A stretch of DNA of 62,641 nt. Origin: Roseburia sp. (GTDB lineage Bacteria > Bacillota > Clostridia > Lachnospirales > Lachnospiraceae). The notes below the pieces were generated by a model that worked only from the letters and a program-made list of their open reading frames with translations, was not told the origin of the DNA and made no database searches. Below, piece after piece: positions 54,638 to 62,641 of this stretch. The position numbers and the translations under genes are program-made. Each line of letters starts with the position of its first letter. Positions within the stretch are counted from its first letter, which is position 1. The DNA lies in the NCBI GenBank assembly GCA_023667765.1, contig JAMOZS010000008.1, forward strand, positions 1 to 62,641, read 5' to 3'.

Positions 54638-55282
54638 TCAAAATCTGCCCTGATATTTGGTGTGATAGCCGCTGTTTGTATCCGGTCTGAAATCATTGGG
54701 ATACATGGTATCGGAATAGATGTCTCTCTGTAAGTCATTAACCATCTGAAATACTTTTAAAAAATCAGGAATATTATAAATCTTTAGGCCATGGGAATGT
54801 CCGCTACCGTTATGTGTTCTGACCTGCGTATTGATATGAGCGCAGGTAGACACAACATCACCTACTCCAAACATTCTGTCAAAAACGCCCTGATGTATGC
54901 TCACATGGGAAATATCCGTCCATGGTTTCATTTCATAATTAAAACTAAACAGTCCTCCGCTGACATACAGACCTCTGTCCGTTATCATGAATCTGGTATT
55001 CTTCCATCTGAAAAAGACTCCCAAAATGCCAAACAGGTATATCCACACCGGCATAAGATGTACCAGCATAAATAACAGGATAAATACAGCAATCCCCTGC
55101 TTCTGCAGTTCTCCTGAAAAGGCAAGACCTCCGATGATGAAAAAATCGAACGCTCCCCAGATGAAAGCGAAAACCAACATAGGGTTAAAGATAGCCTCCA
55201 ATATCGTTACGCTTTTTTTAGGTCTGCCCTCCCATAATACAGTCTCTCCCGTATTTCTGATTAATTCTCTTAAATCTATCAT
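54638..55282 (-). CDS. PH-domain (bPH-type) membrane protein
   Basis: 214 residues. Two membrane helices (ILEAIFNPMLVFAFIWGAF and AVFILLFMLVHLMPVWIYLFGIL), then a bacterial PH-like domain (TRFMITDRGLYVSGGLFSFNYEMKPWTDISHVSIHQGVFDRMFGVGDV), the YdbS/YdbT-type arrangement. Role unknown. A Gly/His/Ser-rich stretch (THNGSGHSHGLKIYN) follows. RBS GAGGGAAT before the ATG. Confidence 0.8.
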   Translation of the reverse strand: MIDLRELIRNTGETVLWEGRPKKSVTILEAIFNPMLVFAFIWGAFDFFIIGGLAFSGELQKQGIAVFILLFMLVHLMPVWIYLFGILGVFFRWKNTRFMITDRGLYVSGGLFSFNYEMKPWTDISHVSIHQGVFDRMFGVGDVVSTCAHINTQVRTHNGSGHSHGLKIYNIPDFLKVFQMVNDLQRDIYSDTMYPNDFRPDTNSGYHTKYQGRF

Positions 55283-55379
55283 ATTCCCTCATTTCTGCGC
55301 TGTTTTTACGCTCTTTCATTTTCTACCCTTTTGAGCCGAAACCCACAAAAAGTAAACCTTGAACAAAGCGGACAAGTCT

Positions 55380-55432
55380 GCTTCAACTCCCTGTATCCCT
55401 CAATCTTGAGGGACTTGGCTGCTTTGCTGCAC
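55380..55432. repeat. dispersed intergenic repeat, copy 4 (partial)
   Basis: CTTCAACTCCCTGTATCCCT, CTTGAGGGACTTGGCTGC and TTTGCTGC match copies 1 and 2. It overlaps the last 11 codons of the CPBP protease gene, whose C-terminal residues KAVQQSSQVPQD are coded by the repeat. Confidence 0.8.
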
Positions 55433-56371
55433 AGCCTTACGGGGACGCTCCCAGTACAGAAGTCCGATGATAATCGCCACGGGAACCACCACCATCAACA
55501 GTCCTATCAACAAGGCTGGCATATTATCTCCAAACAGGGCATCAAATAAATAAGGCACCCAGGTGGAGGAAGAGAGGTTTACTACAAAGTGCAGCAGTAT
55601 TGCGGGCAGCAGCGTATGATACCGCTCTACCAGCCAGCCCAAAACCAGCCCTATAAAGAAGGCATAGATACCCTGTACCCAGTTTCCGTGAATACATCCG
55701 AACAGAAAAGCCTGCAATAGATTCGCCGGCCAGAATCTGCCGAAACTCTTCTTTGCAAATTTAAGCATAAGACCGCGGCACAGGAATTCTTCTCCTATCG
55801 GCGCCAGCAGAATCGTTGCAACAATCGTGATGGCATCCACACCCAAGCCTGCCGCCTCGGCCAGCTCCATATATGCCTCCACGATAGAAGGAACGAGATG
55901 GCTTTCTACAATCACGGTTGCATTGGCAAAGATACACAGACAGACACCGCACACCACAGACAAAAGCAATGCCTTGCCCGTAGTATTGTGCAGGGCTCCT
56001 TTTATTGTGGGCCTTGGCTTTTTAAAGCTAAAGCGATACCACAGACCAAACAATAGAATACCCACGATATGATACAGCAGAATCCCCCACCGGCTGCAGC
56101 TCTGTGCCAGCTCCATGTACGCCGCCATATAGGCCTGAGAATCCGACATGTCAATACTGCCGTTTACTATCTGAAGCACCAGCGCAGGAATTAAAATAAC
56201 AAGCATTGCCAGTACCTGCATCACTAAGCACAACACCGCCAGCGAAAGGGTCAGCAGACAATACCCCACTCTCTTGCCCATACTGACCGGCTTCTCCTTA
56301 CTCTGAGGATACTCCTTCTGAAGGACTTCTCCCTGATTTCCCTGATTTGTTGCATTTTCTAACTGTTCCAA
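55400..56371 (-). CDS. CPBP-family intramembrane metalloprotease
   Basis: 323 residues, about eight helices. Conserved residues of the CPBP (CAAX/Abi) family: EE in GEEFLCRGLM, His in CIHGNWVQGIYAFFIGLVLGW and H-x3-N in LLHFVVNLSS. These enzymes mature prenylated or bacteriocin-like peptides or confer self-immunity; here role unknown. The TTG start has AGGAGG nine nt upstream. The C-terminal end lies in a copy of the dispersed repeat. Just downstream of two ABC permease genes. Confidence 0.85.
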   Translation of the reverse strand: MEQLENATNQGNQGEVLQKEYPQSKEKPVSMGKRVGYCLLTLSLAVLCLVMQVLAMLVILIPALVLQIVNGSIDMSDSQAYMAAYMELAQSCSRWGILLYHIVGILLFGLWYRFSFKKPRPTIKGALHNTTGKALLLSVVCGVCLCIFANATVIVESHLVPSIVEAYMELAEAAGLGVDAITIVATILLAPIGEEFLCRGLMLKFAKKSFGRFWPANLLQAFLFGCIHGNWVQGIYAFFIGLVLGWLVERYHTLLPAILLHFVVNLSSSTWVPYLFDALFGDNMPALLIGLLMVVVPVAIIIGLLYWERPRKAVQQSSQVPQD

Positions 56372-56390
56372 CTTCTTTTACCTCCTACTA

Positions 56391-57743
56391 TTATTCTGTC
56401 TTTCGACCTTTTATGTGAACCCTTTTATGATTCTGAAACCGCAGTCTCTCCTGAAGGCTCTTCCCCTGATAAAAAAGCTGATTCTGATATACCCTGCCGG
56501 TAAAGATAATCAGCACAAAGGTCACCGCCACTAACACAAGCAGATACAGCGTCCCCTGCAAAGCCGTAATATTTCCCACTACCAAATCTCCCGGCAGAAG
56601 ATATGCGCTAGTGACCGGAATCAGGTAAAGCAGAATATGAATCCACTCCTCGTCCCAAAAAGGCCGCAAATAAGAGAGAAAAAAGCCCGCCATCATAATA
56701 ATCTGATAATAGGCCATCACCTGCGCCAGTTCCTCCGCCTTGCCGGCAAAGGACGCAATCATTCCTGCCAGCACGGAATAGAACAGGAAGGAGATACATA
56801 CGGTGAATATCGCCAGAAGCATTGCCCCCACACTGAAGGCTGTACCCTGATTCTTTAACAGCTCAAAAACTTGCAGCAGATAATTCACATAGCCGGGATA
56901 AATCATATGTCCCGCAATATAGTCCCCCAGGAAAAAGCCCGCCGTCACACTGGCAATCCACAGAAGCATCTGAAAAATAGCCGTCACTACCATAGCGGAT
57001 ATCTTTCCCAGAATAATGCCGTAGGGCCTGGTCAAGGTTAAAAGCATCTCCATCAATTTCGAGGACTTCTCCACACTGACGATATTCCCGATACTCTGTC
57101 CATATATCAGCACCATATAGTATATGACAAACGAAACCACCATGGGAAACAGCATGGTCGTAAGCTCCTCCCCAATGCTCTTTTCCTCCTCCCCCGCATC
57201 CAGATAACTTGTGTTTACCTGACTCATCACATAGATAAGCTTCTCCATGGGAATACCGGAGGACAAAAGCTTACTCTGCTCCATAACCATCGTCATGGCC
57301 TCGTTCAGCTTCTCCCCCTGGCCCTCTTTGATTTCTGTCCCAAAGGGCAGTACCACCGTCAAAAGATATCCCTCTTCCGAAGCAGTAATCTGCAGAATCA
57401 CATCTCGGGGCGCCTGCTCTCCCAAACTGACGGCAAGCTCCTCAGGAGCCTTCTGTTCGGTTACAAAGACCACATAGGGGAAATCCTCTGCATAGAGTTC
57501 CTGAAAGCCCTCCAGATACAGTAAATCCAGCCCGCTTTCATCTATGACATGCACCGTCTCTATAGGAGAAATCTCCACAGCGTCCTTCTTCTGCACAAAA
57601 GCCATAATCACACTGACGGCCATACCCACAATCAGCATGATAACAGCCAGAAGAATCGTCGTCTTCCTGAATTTTTCCCCTGCCGCCTGTTTTAAGGTAA
57701 AAGAAAAAACATCCTGCCAGCCGCTAAACAAGCTTCTTTTCAT
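56391..57743 (-). CDS. ABC-2 type permease (second subunit)
   Basis: About 450 residues. One N-terminal helix, a large extracytoplasmic domain, then five to six helices (for example IYYMVLIYGQSIGNIVSVEKSSKLMEMLLTLTRPYGIILGK), the NatB/ABC-2 layout. VEKSSKLMEMLLT is a family signature. Met at 57743 follows GGAGGACACAA; it overlaps the first permease gene by 20 nt. Forms a heterodimeric exporter with its neighbour. Confidence 0.88.
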   Translation of the reverse strand: MKRSLFSGWQDVFSFTLKQAAGEKFRKTTILLAVIMLIVGMAVSVIMAFVQKKDAVEISPIETVHVIDESGLDLLYLEGFQELYAEDFPYVVFVTEQKAPEELAVSLGEQAPRDVILQITASEEGYLLTVVLPFGTEIKEGQGEKLNEAMTMVMEQSKLLSSGIPMEKLIYVMSQVNTSYLDAGEEEKSIGEELTTMLFPMVVSFVIYYMVLIYGQSIGNIVSVEKSSKLMEMLLTLTRPYGIILGKISAMVVTAIFQMLLWIASVTAGFFLGDYIAGHMIYPGYVNYLLQVFELLKNQGTAFSVGAMLLAIFTVCISFLFYSVLAGMIASFAGKAEELAQVMAYYQIIMMAGFFLSYLRPFWDEEWIHILLYLIPVTSAYLLPGDLVVGNITALQGTLYLLVLVAVTFVLIIFTGRVYQNQLFYQGKSLQERLRFQNHKRVHIKGRKTE

Positions 57744-59118
57744 TTGTGTCCTCCCCCTTTCCCGTATCACCCCGGCGTGTCCTTGCAATCTGCAGGATAT
57801 CCTTGAACTTCATTACATTACCGTTATAAAAAATCAACGCCTCATACACCCTGGCCGTAAACAGAAACAAAACAACGGTCAGTACCATCAACAGAGCGCC
57901 GCTTAACAATGCGGTTCCCACTCCTATCTTCCCCAGCAGCAGATTCCCCGGCACGATAAACGGAGCCGCCACCGGCAGAATACAACAGATATTTATCATC
58001 GTTTCACTGGCCGTACCGGATATCTGCAGGACACACAGAAAGATACCGATGAAATATCCTGTTATCATAACCATCTGATAAATCTTCAGGCCCTCCGCCA
58101 TCTCTTCCATCTTGCTGACCGAAGCTCCGGCAAGTCCCGCCATCATACTGAAAAACAACACGCCTGTCAAAATAATCGCCAGCGCTATGATTACATTTCC
58201 TGTCTGCAGACCCGGCATTTTGCTGAGAATCTGCGCGGAATCCTGTATGACGGCCCGATAATCTCCCGCCGTTTCAAACAGTGCGCCGTTGATAACCAGA
58301 GAAAGGAAATAACAGGCTCCCATCGCTGCAAACTGCAAAACAACCATAGCCAGACAGGCCAGAACCTTTCCTACTATCAACGCCATGGGCCGCACATTCA
58401 TCATCAGGTACTCCACTACCCTCGTAGATTTCTCCGTTACAACAGAAACGGCAATACTGCTCCCACTAAAGGAAATAATCATCAGGACAATCACGATTCC
58501 GCCAAAGAGAATATAATACTCCTCCAGGGAGATACTCTCGTTTTCTTCTCTGCTATCAATCTGTCCCTCCTCAGAGGTAAACTTAATCTGAGAGAACACC
58601 GGCCGATTGACAAAGGCCAACTGTTCCACGGACACATCCACGGCATCCAGCTTGGCTCTCTCAAAAAAATCTTCAAAGCTGCCTGCCAGCTGCTCATAGT
58701 CCTTATCTGCCAGAGCTGCCTTTGCGGACTTTACGAAGGTCAAATGAAAGCTTCCCTCCTCATAGGTTATCCTCACCACTACCTGCGTGCTGTCCTCCTC
58801 CGTTTCCAGCGCTGCGACATGCTCTTCATAACCCTCCGCCGCTTTCACCGTTACAAGGGTTCTGGCATAACGCTCCTTTGGCAAAGCGTTCTCATAATTG
58901 ACAGGAAGTCCCGTCTCATCATAAACCGTCAGAACAGTCACCTCCGACGGTTCCTCCTCTATGTCCCTGCTCTGCTTTATCAACGTAGCAACCGGCGTAT
59001 ACAGAAGCAGAATAAGGCCCATCACTATAATAAAACCCACATAGGATTTCTGTTTTACTCCCTGGACAAAGGAGAAGGAAAATACCTCCTTCCATCCTGT
59101 AAAATCATTCTTCTTCAT
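57724..59118 (-). CDS. ABC-2 type permease (first subunit)
   Basis: About 464 residues with the same layout as the next gene: N-terminal helix (YVGFIIVMGLILLLYTPVATLI), a 200-residue outer domain and a bundle of helices with VVTEKSTRVVEYLMMNVRPMALIVGKVLACL. Paralogous to the second permease. Met at 59118 has GGGAGGCGTTC upstream; it overlaps the ATPase gene by 14 nt, so the three are coupled. Exported substrate unknown (sodium or peptide exporters in relatives). Confidence 0.88.
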   Translation of the reverse strand: MKKNDFTGWKEVFSFSFVQGVKQKSYVGFIIVMGLILLLYTPVATLIKQSRDIEEEPSEVTVLTVYDETGLPVNYENALPKERYARTLVTVKAAEGYEEHVAALETEEDSTQVVVRITYEEGSFHLTFVKSAKAALADKDYEQLAGSFEDFFERAKLDAVDVSVEQLAFVNRPVFSQIKFTSEEGQIDSREENESISLEEYYILFGGIVIVLMIISFSGSSIAVSVVTEKSTRVVEYLMMNVRPMALIVGKVLACLAMVVLQFAAMGACYFLSLVINGALFETAGDYRAVIQDSAQILSKMPGLQTGNVIIALAIILTGVLFFSMMAGLAGASVSKMEEMAEGLKIYQMVMITGYFIGIFLCVLQISGTASETMINICCILPVAAPFIVPGNLLLGKIGVGTALLSGALLMVLTVVLFLFTARVYEALIFYNGNVMKFKDILQIARTRRGDTGKGEDTNEKKLV

Positions 59119-60049
59119 GAACGCCTCCCACCTTTTCCACGAAAATTTCATGCAGGGAAGGCTCCCTTAACTCAAATTTTACGATTTGCTTTCCCCCGGT
59201 CAATAAATCCGACAAAAAGCTCTGGGCCTGCTCCTCGCCGGTAACCTTCATCTGCTTCCCATCCGGCGTATCGCTCACTACCTCAAGGCCATGCTTCGCA
59301 ATGATATCCTCAAAGTCCCTGTCGCACTTGACAAACATATTCACCCTGCCATAGCTCTTTTTAATTTCGTTCAGATTCCCCTGAAGTACCGCCTTTCCTC
59401 TGTTCAATATGGTAATATCCTCACAGAACTCCTCAATCATGGGCATCTGATGAGACGACATAATCAGATATTTCCCCTTTTCCTGCTCCTCGCGGATAAT
59501 CCCCTTAAACAAATCCGTATTAACAGGGTCAAGACCGCTTAAGGGCTCGTCCAGAATCAACAGCTCCGGCTCGGAAATCAACGCCGCCATCATCTGAATC
59601 TTCTGTTGGTTTCCCTTGGAAAGCTGCTCCGCAAGCTTCGGCTTCTCCGGCTTTTTTCCCTTGACCTTCTCGGGCGGGTACAGATACTCCTCCACCTCCA
59701 GCCGCTTCGCCCAATAAGCGATACGCTCCTTCGCAGTCTCCCTGGGCACTTTCTTAAGTCTGGCAAAATAAAGCAGCTGGTCCATCAGGGAATACTTGGG
59801 ATACAATCCTCTCTCCTCCGCCAGATAGCCCACATTCATATTCATAGGCTCAATGGGCTTCCCATTCCAGAGAACTTCGCCGCCATCCTTAGCCAGCATG
59901 CCTAAAAGCATCCGTATCGACGTCGTCTTACCGGCGCCGTTCGTACCCAGCAATGCATACACGCCCGGTTTGTCCATCGTAAAGGATAAACCGTCCACTA
60001 CCGTTTTTTCCCCATATTTTTTTACTAAATTCCTTACTTCCAATGACAT
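59105..60049 (-). CDS. ABC transporter ATP-binding protein
   Basis: About 314 residues. Walker A GTNGAGKTTSIRML, signature QLSKGNQQKIQMMAAL, Walker B LLILDEPLSGLD and a switch His in SSHQM. The C-terminal 80 residues are a DrrA/NatA-type extra domain. Start: ATG at 60049 with GGAGGAAGAG upstream. It powers the two permeases downstream. The promoter with operator dyad at 60178-60230 precedes it. Confidence 0.94.
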   Translation of the reverse strand: MSLEVRNLVKKYGEKTVVDGLSFTMDKPGVYALLGTNGAGKTTSIRMLLGMLAKDGGEVLWNGKPIEPMNMNVGYLAEERGLYPKYSLMDQLLYFARLKKVPRETAKERIAYWAKRLEVEEYLYPPEKVKGKKPEKPKLAEQLSKGNQQKIQMMAALISEPELLILDEPLSGLDPVNTDLFKGIIREEQEKGKYLIMSSHQMPMIEEFCEDITILNRGKAVLQGNLNEIKKSYGRVNMFVKCDRDFEDIIAKHGLEVVSDTPDGKQMKVTGEEQAQSFLSDLLTGGKQIVKFELREPSLHEIFVEKVGGVHEEE

Positions 60050-60177
60050 TTTGTCTCTTCCTCCAGTCCTCCCGGTCGCTTTCCCGGCTTCCCTGTAATC
60101 AGGCCCTCCTGGAGCTGCCGCCATAACCGGCCCCTGGGAGGGATGTTACGCTGTCTGAAACGGCTCATTCATGAACC

Positions 60178-60230
60178 GTATTGTATTAATGCGACAATAC
60201 AATGATACGAAAGATATATGAAATTGTCAA
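60178..60230 (-). promoter_or_regulatory. promoter and operator of the ABC exporter operon
   Basis: On the minus strand TTGACA (60225-60230) and TATCAT (60202-60207) are 17 bp apart. Directly downstream GTATTGT-N9-ACAATAC (60178-60200) forms a perfect 7-bp dyad over the likely start of transcription. The form suits a repressor of the GntR, TetR or MarR type; none is encoded nearby. The other gene-free bases, 60050-60177 and 60231-60317, hold the leader and nothing further. Confidence 0.8.
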
Positions 60231-60317
60231 CTATCTATCTCTTATATAAATATACATAAAAACACTTCCCTGGGAGGATATTTGTGCAAATTGCCGATTC
60301 CTCCGGCAGATTCCGTT

Positions 60318-62641
60318 TCACACGGATTCGCGGGGGAATTTGCCGCTTTGGGGGGCAAATCCGGCGCATCTCTCCAGATAAAAGGAATACAGCAGCTTTT
60401 CCTTTACAGGCATTCCCATCAGTCTGCTCAGAGCCTCCTCATAATATTGAATCTGCACCTCATAACGATTCCACAGCGCTTCCATATCCTGTATCACATC
60501 GGTTTTATAATCCAGAAGCACCAACTCATCCTCCTCCACAAAAAACACATCGATAATACCCTGTATCAACACCCGTTCCTCTCCCGGGAATTCCTCCTTC
60601 AGCCGGGACGCCTCAATCCCCAGCACAAAGGGCTGTTCCCGATAGAGTCTGTTCTCCCTCTGGGCTCGCCACATACGAAATCCCAGCTCGGACTTCATAA
60701 AATGCAGGATCTTTCCGGGCTGAATCGCTCTGTAATATTCCTCCGGCAGACGAAGCTCCTCTGTCTCCCTCTGCAGGAAGCCTTCCAACGCCCTCCTTAG
60801 CTTAGAGGTATCCAGCTTTTCCACAAATGTCTGATACTGCCCGGGAACACTGTTAAACTGCTCTCCCAAAAGCCCCTGAAAGTCCAGCAGCTCCATTGCC
60901 TTATGGTAGGCATTGCCTCTCACCGCGCCGGTGACGGTCTCCTCCTTCCTGCAAAAAGCCGGAATATAGGGCACCACCTCCTTCTCCTCAAACGCATGAA
61001 AGGCCGTCTCATCCTTCTCACACATAGCCGCGAGCTTCAGCTCCGACACTGTGGTCTTCGTGTACAGCCCTTCCAGAAAGCGATAAGGATACTGTCTGCC
61101 AAAGCGCTCTTTCAGACGCTCCAGCGCCTCCCCATCTACATACTCCGCCGCATGCAAAAGCGCTTCCTTTCTGTCGAAAAGCTGTACCTGCTCCTTCAAC
61201 TCCTCCCCCATAAGCTGGGCCAGCTCCTTCACCTGAAGCCTCACCCGGGTATTTCCCACAATCGGCAAAAGAAAATCCAGATAGCTTCCCGCCTCCGTCA
61301 AATCCAGATAGTTCAACCGTTCTCTTTTATTCCCTCCGCTTAAGGCAAGTGCCTCCAGGCGATTTGCCGGCTCCTCCAAGACCGCTGTCAGAATCAGCTT
61401 TTCTCTGGCCCGGGTCATAGCCACATACAATACCCTTAGCTCCTCGGCCAGATTATCCTCCCGCATTTTACAGGCGAGCGCCTGACGGCGCAGCGTCTTA
61501 TTCCGAATGCGCAGCTTCGTATCCACATAATCGGTCGCCAGTCCTAAATCCATATCCACAATCAGCGACTGATTCGCATCCTGCATATTAAAACGCTTGG
61601 AAAGCCCCGCCACAAACGTAATGGGGAACTCCAGCCCCTTACTTTTATGAATACTCATGATGCGCACCACATCCGCATTTTCGTCCAACGTATCCGCCCC
61701 GCCATAATCCACATCATATTTTTCCAGCTGCTCCATATAGCGGATAAAATGAAACAGTCCAAAATAACTGGTCTTTTCAAAATCCGACGCCTTAGTAAAC
61801 AGCATCTCCACATTCGCCCGCCTTTTACCGCCCCCGGGCAGCGCCGTCACATAGCTTAAATAATCATAATCCTCCACCAGACGCTGCAGCAAATCCCTGA
61901 TAGGCAGATATACGGTACAGGCGCGATAGGCACACAGCCGCTTCAGGAAGGCTTCCACCCTCTGCCGCAGCTCTTCGTCCTTCTGTGTCTCTTCGCAGGC
62001 TTCCGCCTCCCCATAGGCTTTCAGCGCCTCATACAGCGCCACCCCCTTCTTCTGTCCGCGGATGATGGCTATCTCCTCCTCCTCAAAGCCTCCAAACACG
62101 GATTTCAGCACCCCGAACAGAGGAATATCCTGCAGAGGATTATTCAACACCCGAAGCATATTCAAAAGCTCCTGCACCTCCGAAGCGGCGAAATAACCGG
62201 TCTTGGAACTGATATATGCCGGAATGCCCCGGCTTTCCAGCACAGCCTTAAACTCCTCGTCCCAGCCGCTGTTCGTCCGAAGCAGAATCACCATATCGCT
62301 GTATCTGGCCGGTCGCAGCTTACCGCTTACCTTATCCGTCACCCGGTAGCTTTTCAAAAGCTCCTGTATCTTCTGAGCAATCGCTAACGCCTCCGCCTGC
62401 CTGGGCGAAAGCTCGGCCCCGCTCTTTGGCTTTTCCACCAAAAGCAGCTCGCTTTCGCAGTCCTCTGATACAGGATAGGAAGCCCCTGCATACAGCATAG
62501 CCTTCTCATCATAGACAATTCCTCCGCATTCCCTGCTCATGATGCGGCCGAAAATATCATTTACGGAATCGATAACCTGCTGCCTGCTTCTGAAATTTCT
62601 GGACAAATCAATCCTTCGAAAATCCCCTTCCTCCCCATAAA
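60318..62641 (-). CDS. addA: helicase-exonuclease AddAB subunit AddA (5' part outside the window)
   Basis: The frame is open to the right edge; the visible start is missing. It begins YGEEGDFRRIDLSRNFRSR, a helicase motif of the UvrD/AddA type, then IMSIHKSKGLEFPITFVAGL and LRVLYVAMTRAREKLIL (motifs V and VI). The C-terminal nuclease domain has IDVFFVEEDELVLLDYKTD, the catalytic core of AddA. AddAB resects DNA breaks for recombination. About 1.4 kb of the gene is presumably missing beyond 62641. Confidence 0.95.
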   Translation of the reverse strand, partial: YGEEGDFRRIDLSRNFRSRQQVIDSVNDIFGRIMSRECGGIVYDEKAMLYAGASYPVSEDCESELLLVEKPKSGAELSPRQAEALAIAQKIQELLKSYRVTDKVSGKLRPARYSDMVILLRTNSGWDEEFKAVLESRGIPAYISSKTGYFAASEVQELLNMLRVLNNPLQDIPLFGVLKSVFGGFEEEEIAIIRGQKKGVALYEALKAYGEAEACEETQKDEELRQRVEAFLKRLCAYRACTVYLPIRDLLQRLVEDYDYLSYVTALPGGGKRRANVEMLFTKASDFEKTSYFGLFHFIRYMEQLEKYDVDYGGADTLDENADVVRIMSIHKSKGLEFPITFVAGLSKRFNMQDANQSLIVDMDLGLATDYVDTKLRIRNKTLRRQALACKMREDNLAEELRVLYVAMTRAREKLILTAVLEEPANRLEALALSGGNKRERLNYLDLTEAGSYLDFLLPIVGNTRVRLQVKELAQLMGEELKEQVQLFDRKEALLHAAEYVDGEALERLKERFGRQYPYRFLEGLYTKTTVSELKLAAMCEKDETAFHAFEEKEVVPYIPAFCRKEETVTGAVRGNAYHKAMELLDFQGLLGEQFNSVPGQYQTFVEKLDTSKLRRALEGFLQRETEELRLPEEYYRAIQPGKILHFMKSELGFRMWRAQRENRLYREQPFVLGIEASRLKEEFPGEERVLIQGIIDVFFVEEDELVLLDYKTDVIQDMEALWNRYEVQIQYYEEALSRLMGMPVKEKLLYSFYLERCAGFAPQSGKFPRESV

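Overview
The window looks like chromosome of a Lachnospiraceae-type Clostridia (gut Firmicute). Shine-Dalgarno sequences are strong GGAGG types, TTG and GTG starts are frequent, and the content fits: a split TIGR03915/TIGR03916 radical-SAM pair, AddA, a fused TetM-like factor, CAAX-type membrane proteases and a hemicellulase cluster. Nearly all genes lie on the minus strand. No rRNA, tRNA, CRISPR array or intact insertion sequence was seen.

Layout. 1-3095 is an AT-rich accessory segment: a broken gene at the edge, a helically phased GAGACT array, an AlbA_2/Schlafen-type ATPase gene and a reverse transcriptase lacking its N-terminal half. It abuts the stop codon of atpC. 3097-9466 is an F-type ATP synthase operon (atpB-E-F-A-G-D-C) without a separate delta gene; the C-terminal domain of delta appears fused to the front of alpha, and subunit c carries a signal-peptide-like leader. 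9467-18505 holds a GH13 amylase behind tandem operators, an XPD/DinG-like helicase, an HPr-like protein without the phosphorylation-loop histidine, the radical-SAM DNA-repair pair and an asparaginase. 18553-26210 holds envelope and secreted functions, an esterase and an AraC regulator. 26299-26554 resembles a MITE. 26648-32728 is gltBD (glutamate synthase). 33082-36919 holds a GT2, a HAD-CAAX protease fusion, greA and an mraY homologue.

37096-46020 is a hemicellulose cluster: AraC regulator, GH2, GH67 alpha-glucuronidase and GH3. 46141-53057 is a thiamine operon, thiW-M-E-D-C, followed after 33 nt by a TetM-like GTPase fused to a YacP/Rae1-type nuclease. The operon is preceded by a TPP riboswitch, its terminator and a further region of nested complementary stems. 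The set makes the pyrimidine moiety de novo (ThiC, ThiD) but only salvages thiazole (ThiW, ThiM).

53549-56371 is a small accessory patch: a Phd/PIN toxin-antitoxin pair, two gene remnants, a PH-domain membrane protein and a CAAX protease. 56391-60049 is a three-gene ABC exporter with a sharp promoter and operator. The window ends inside addA.

A dispersed noncoding repeat occurs four times (about 9.66, 14.3, 53.3 and 55.4 kb). The most interesting observations are the GTPase-nuclease fusion, the delta-alpha ATP synthase fusion, the structured thi leader, the phased GAGACT array and the truncated reverse transcriptase. All functional statements come from motif recognition by eye; no database search was run.
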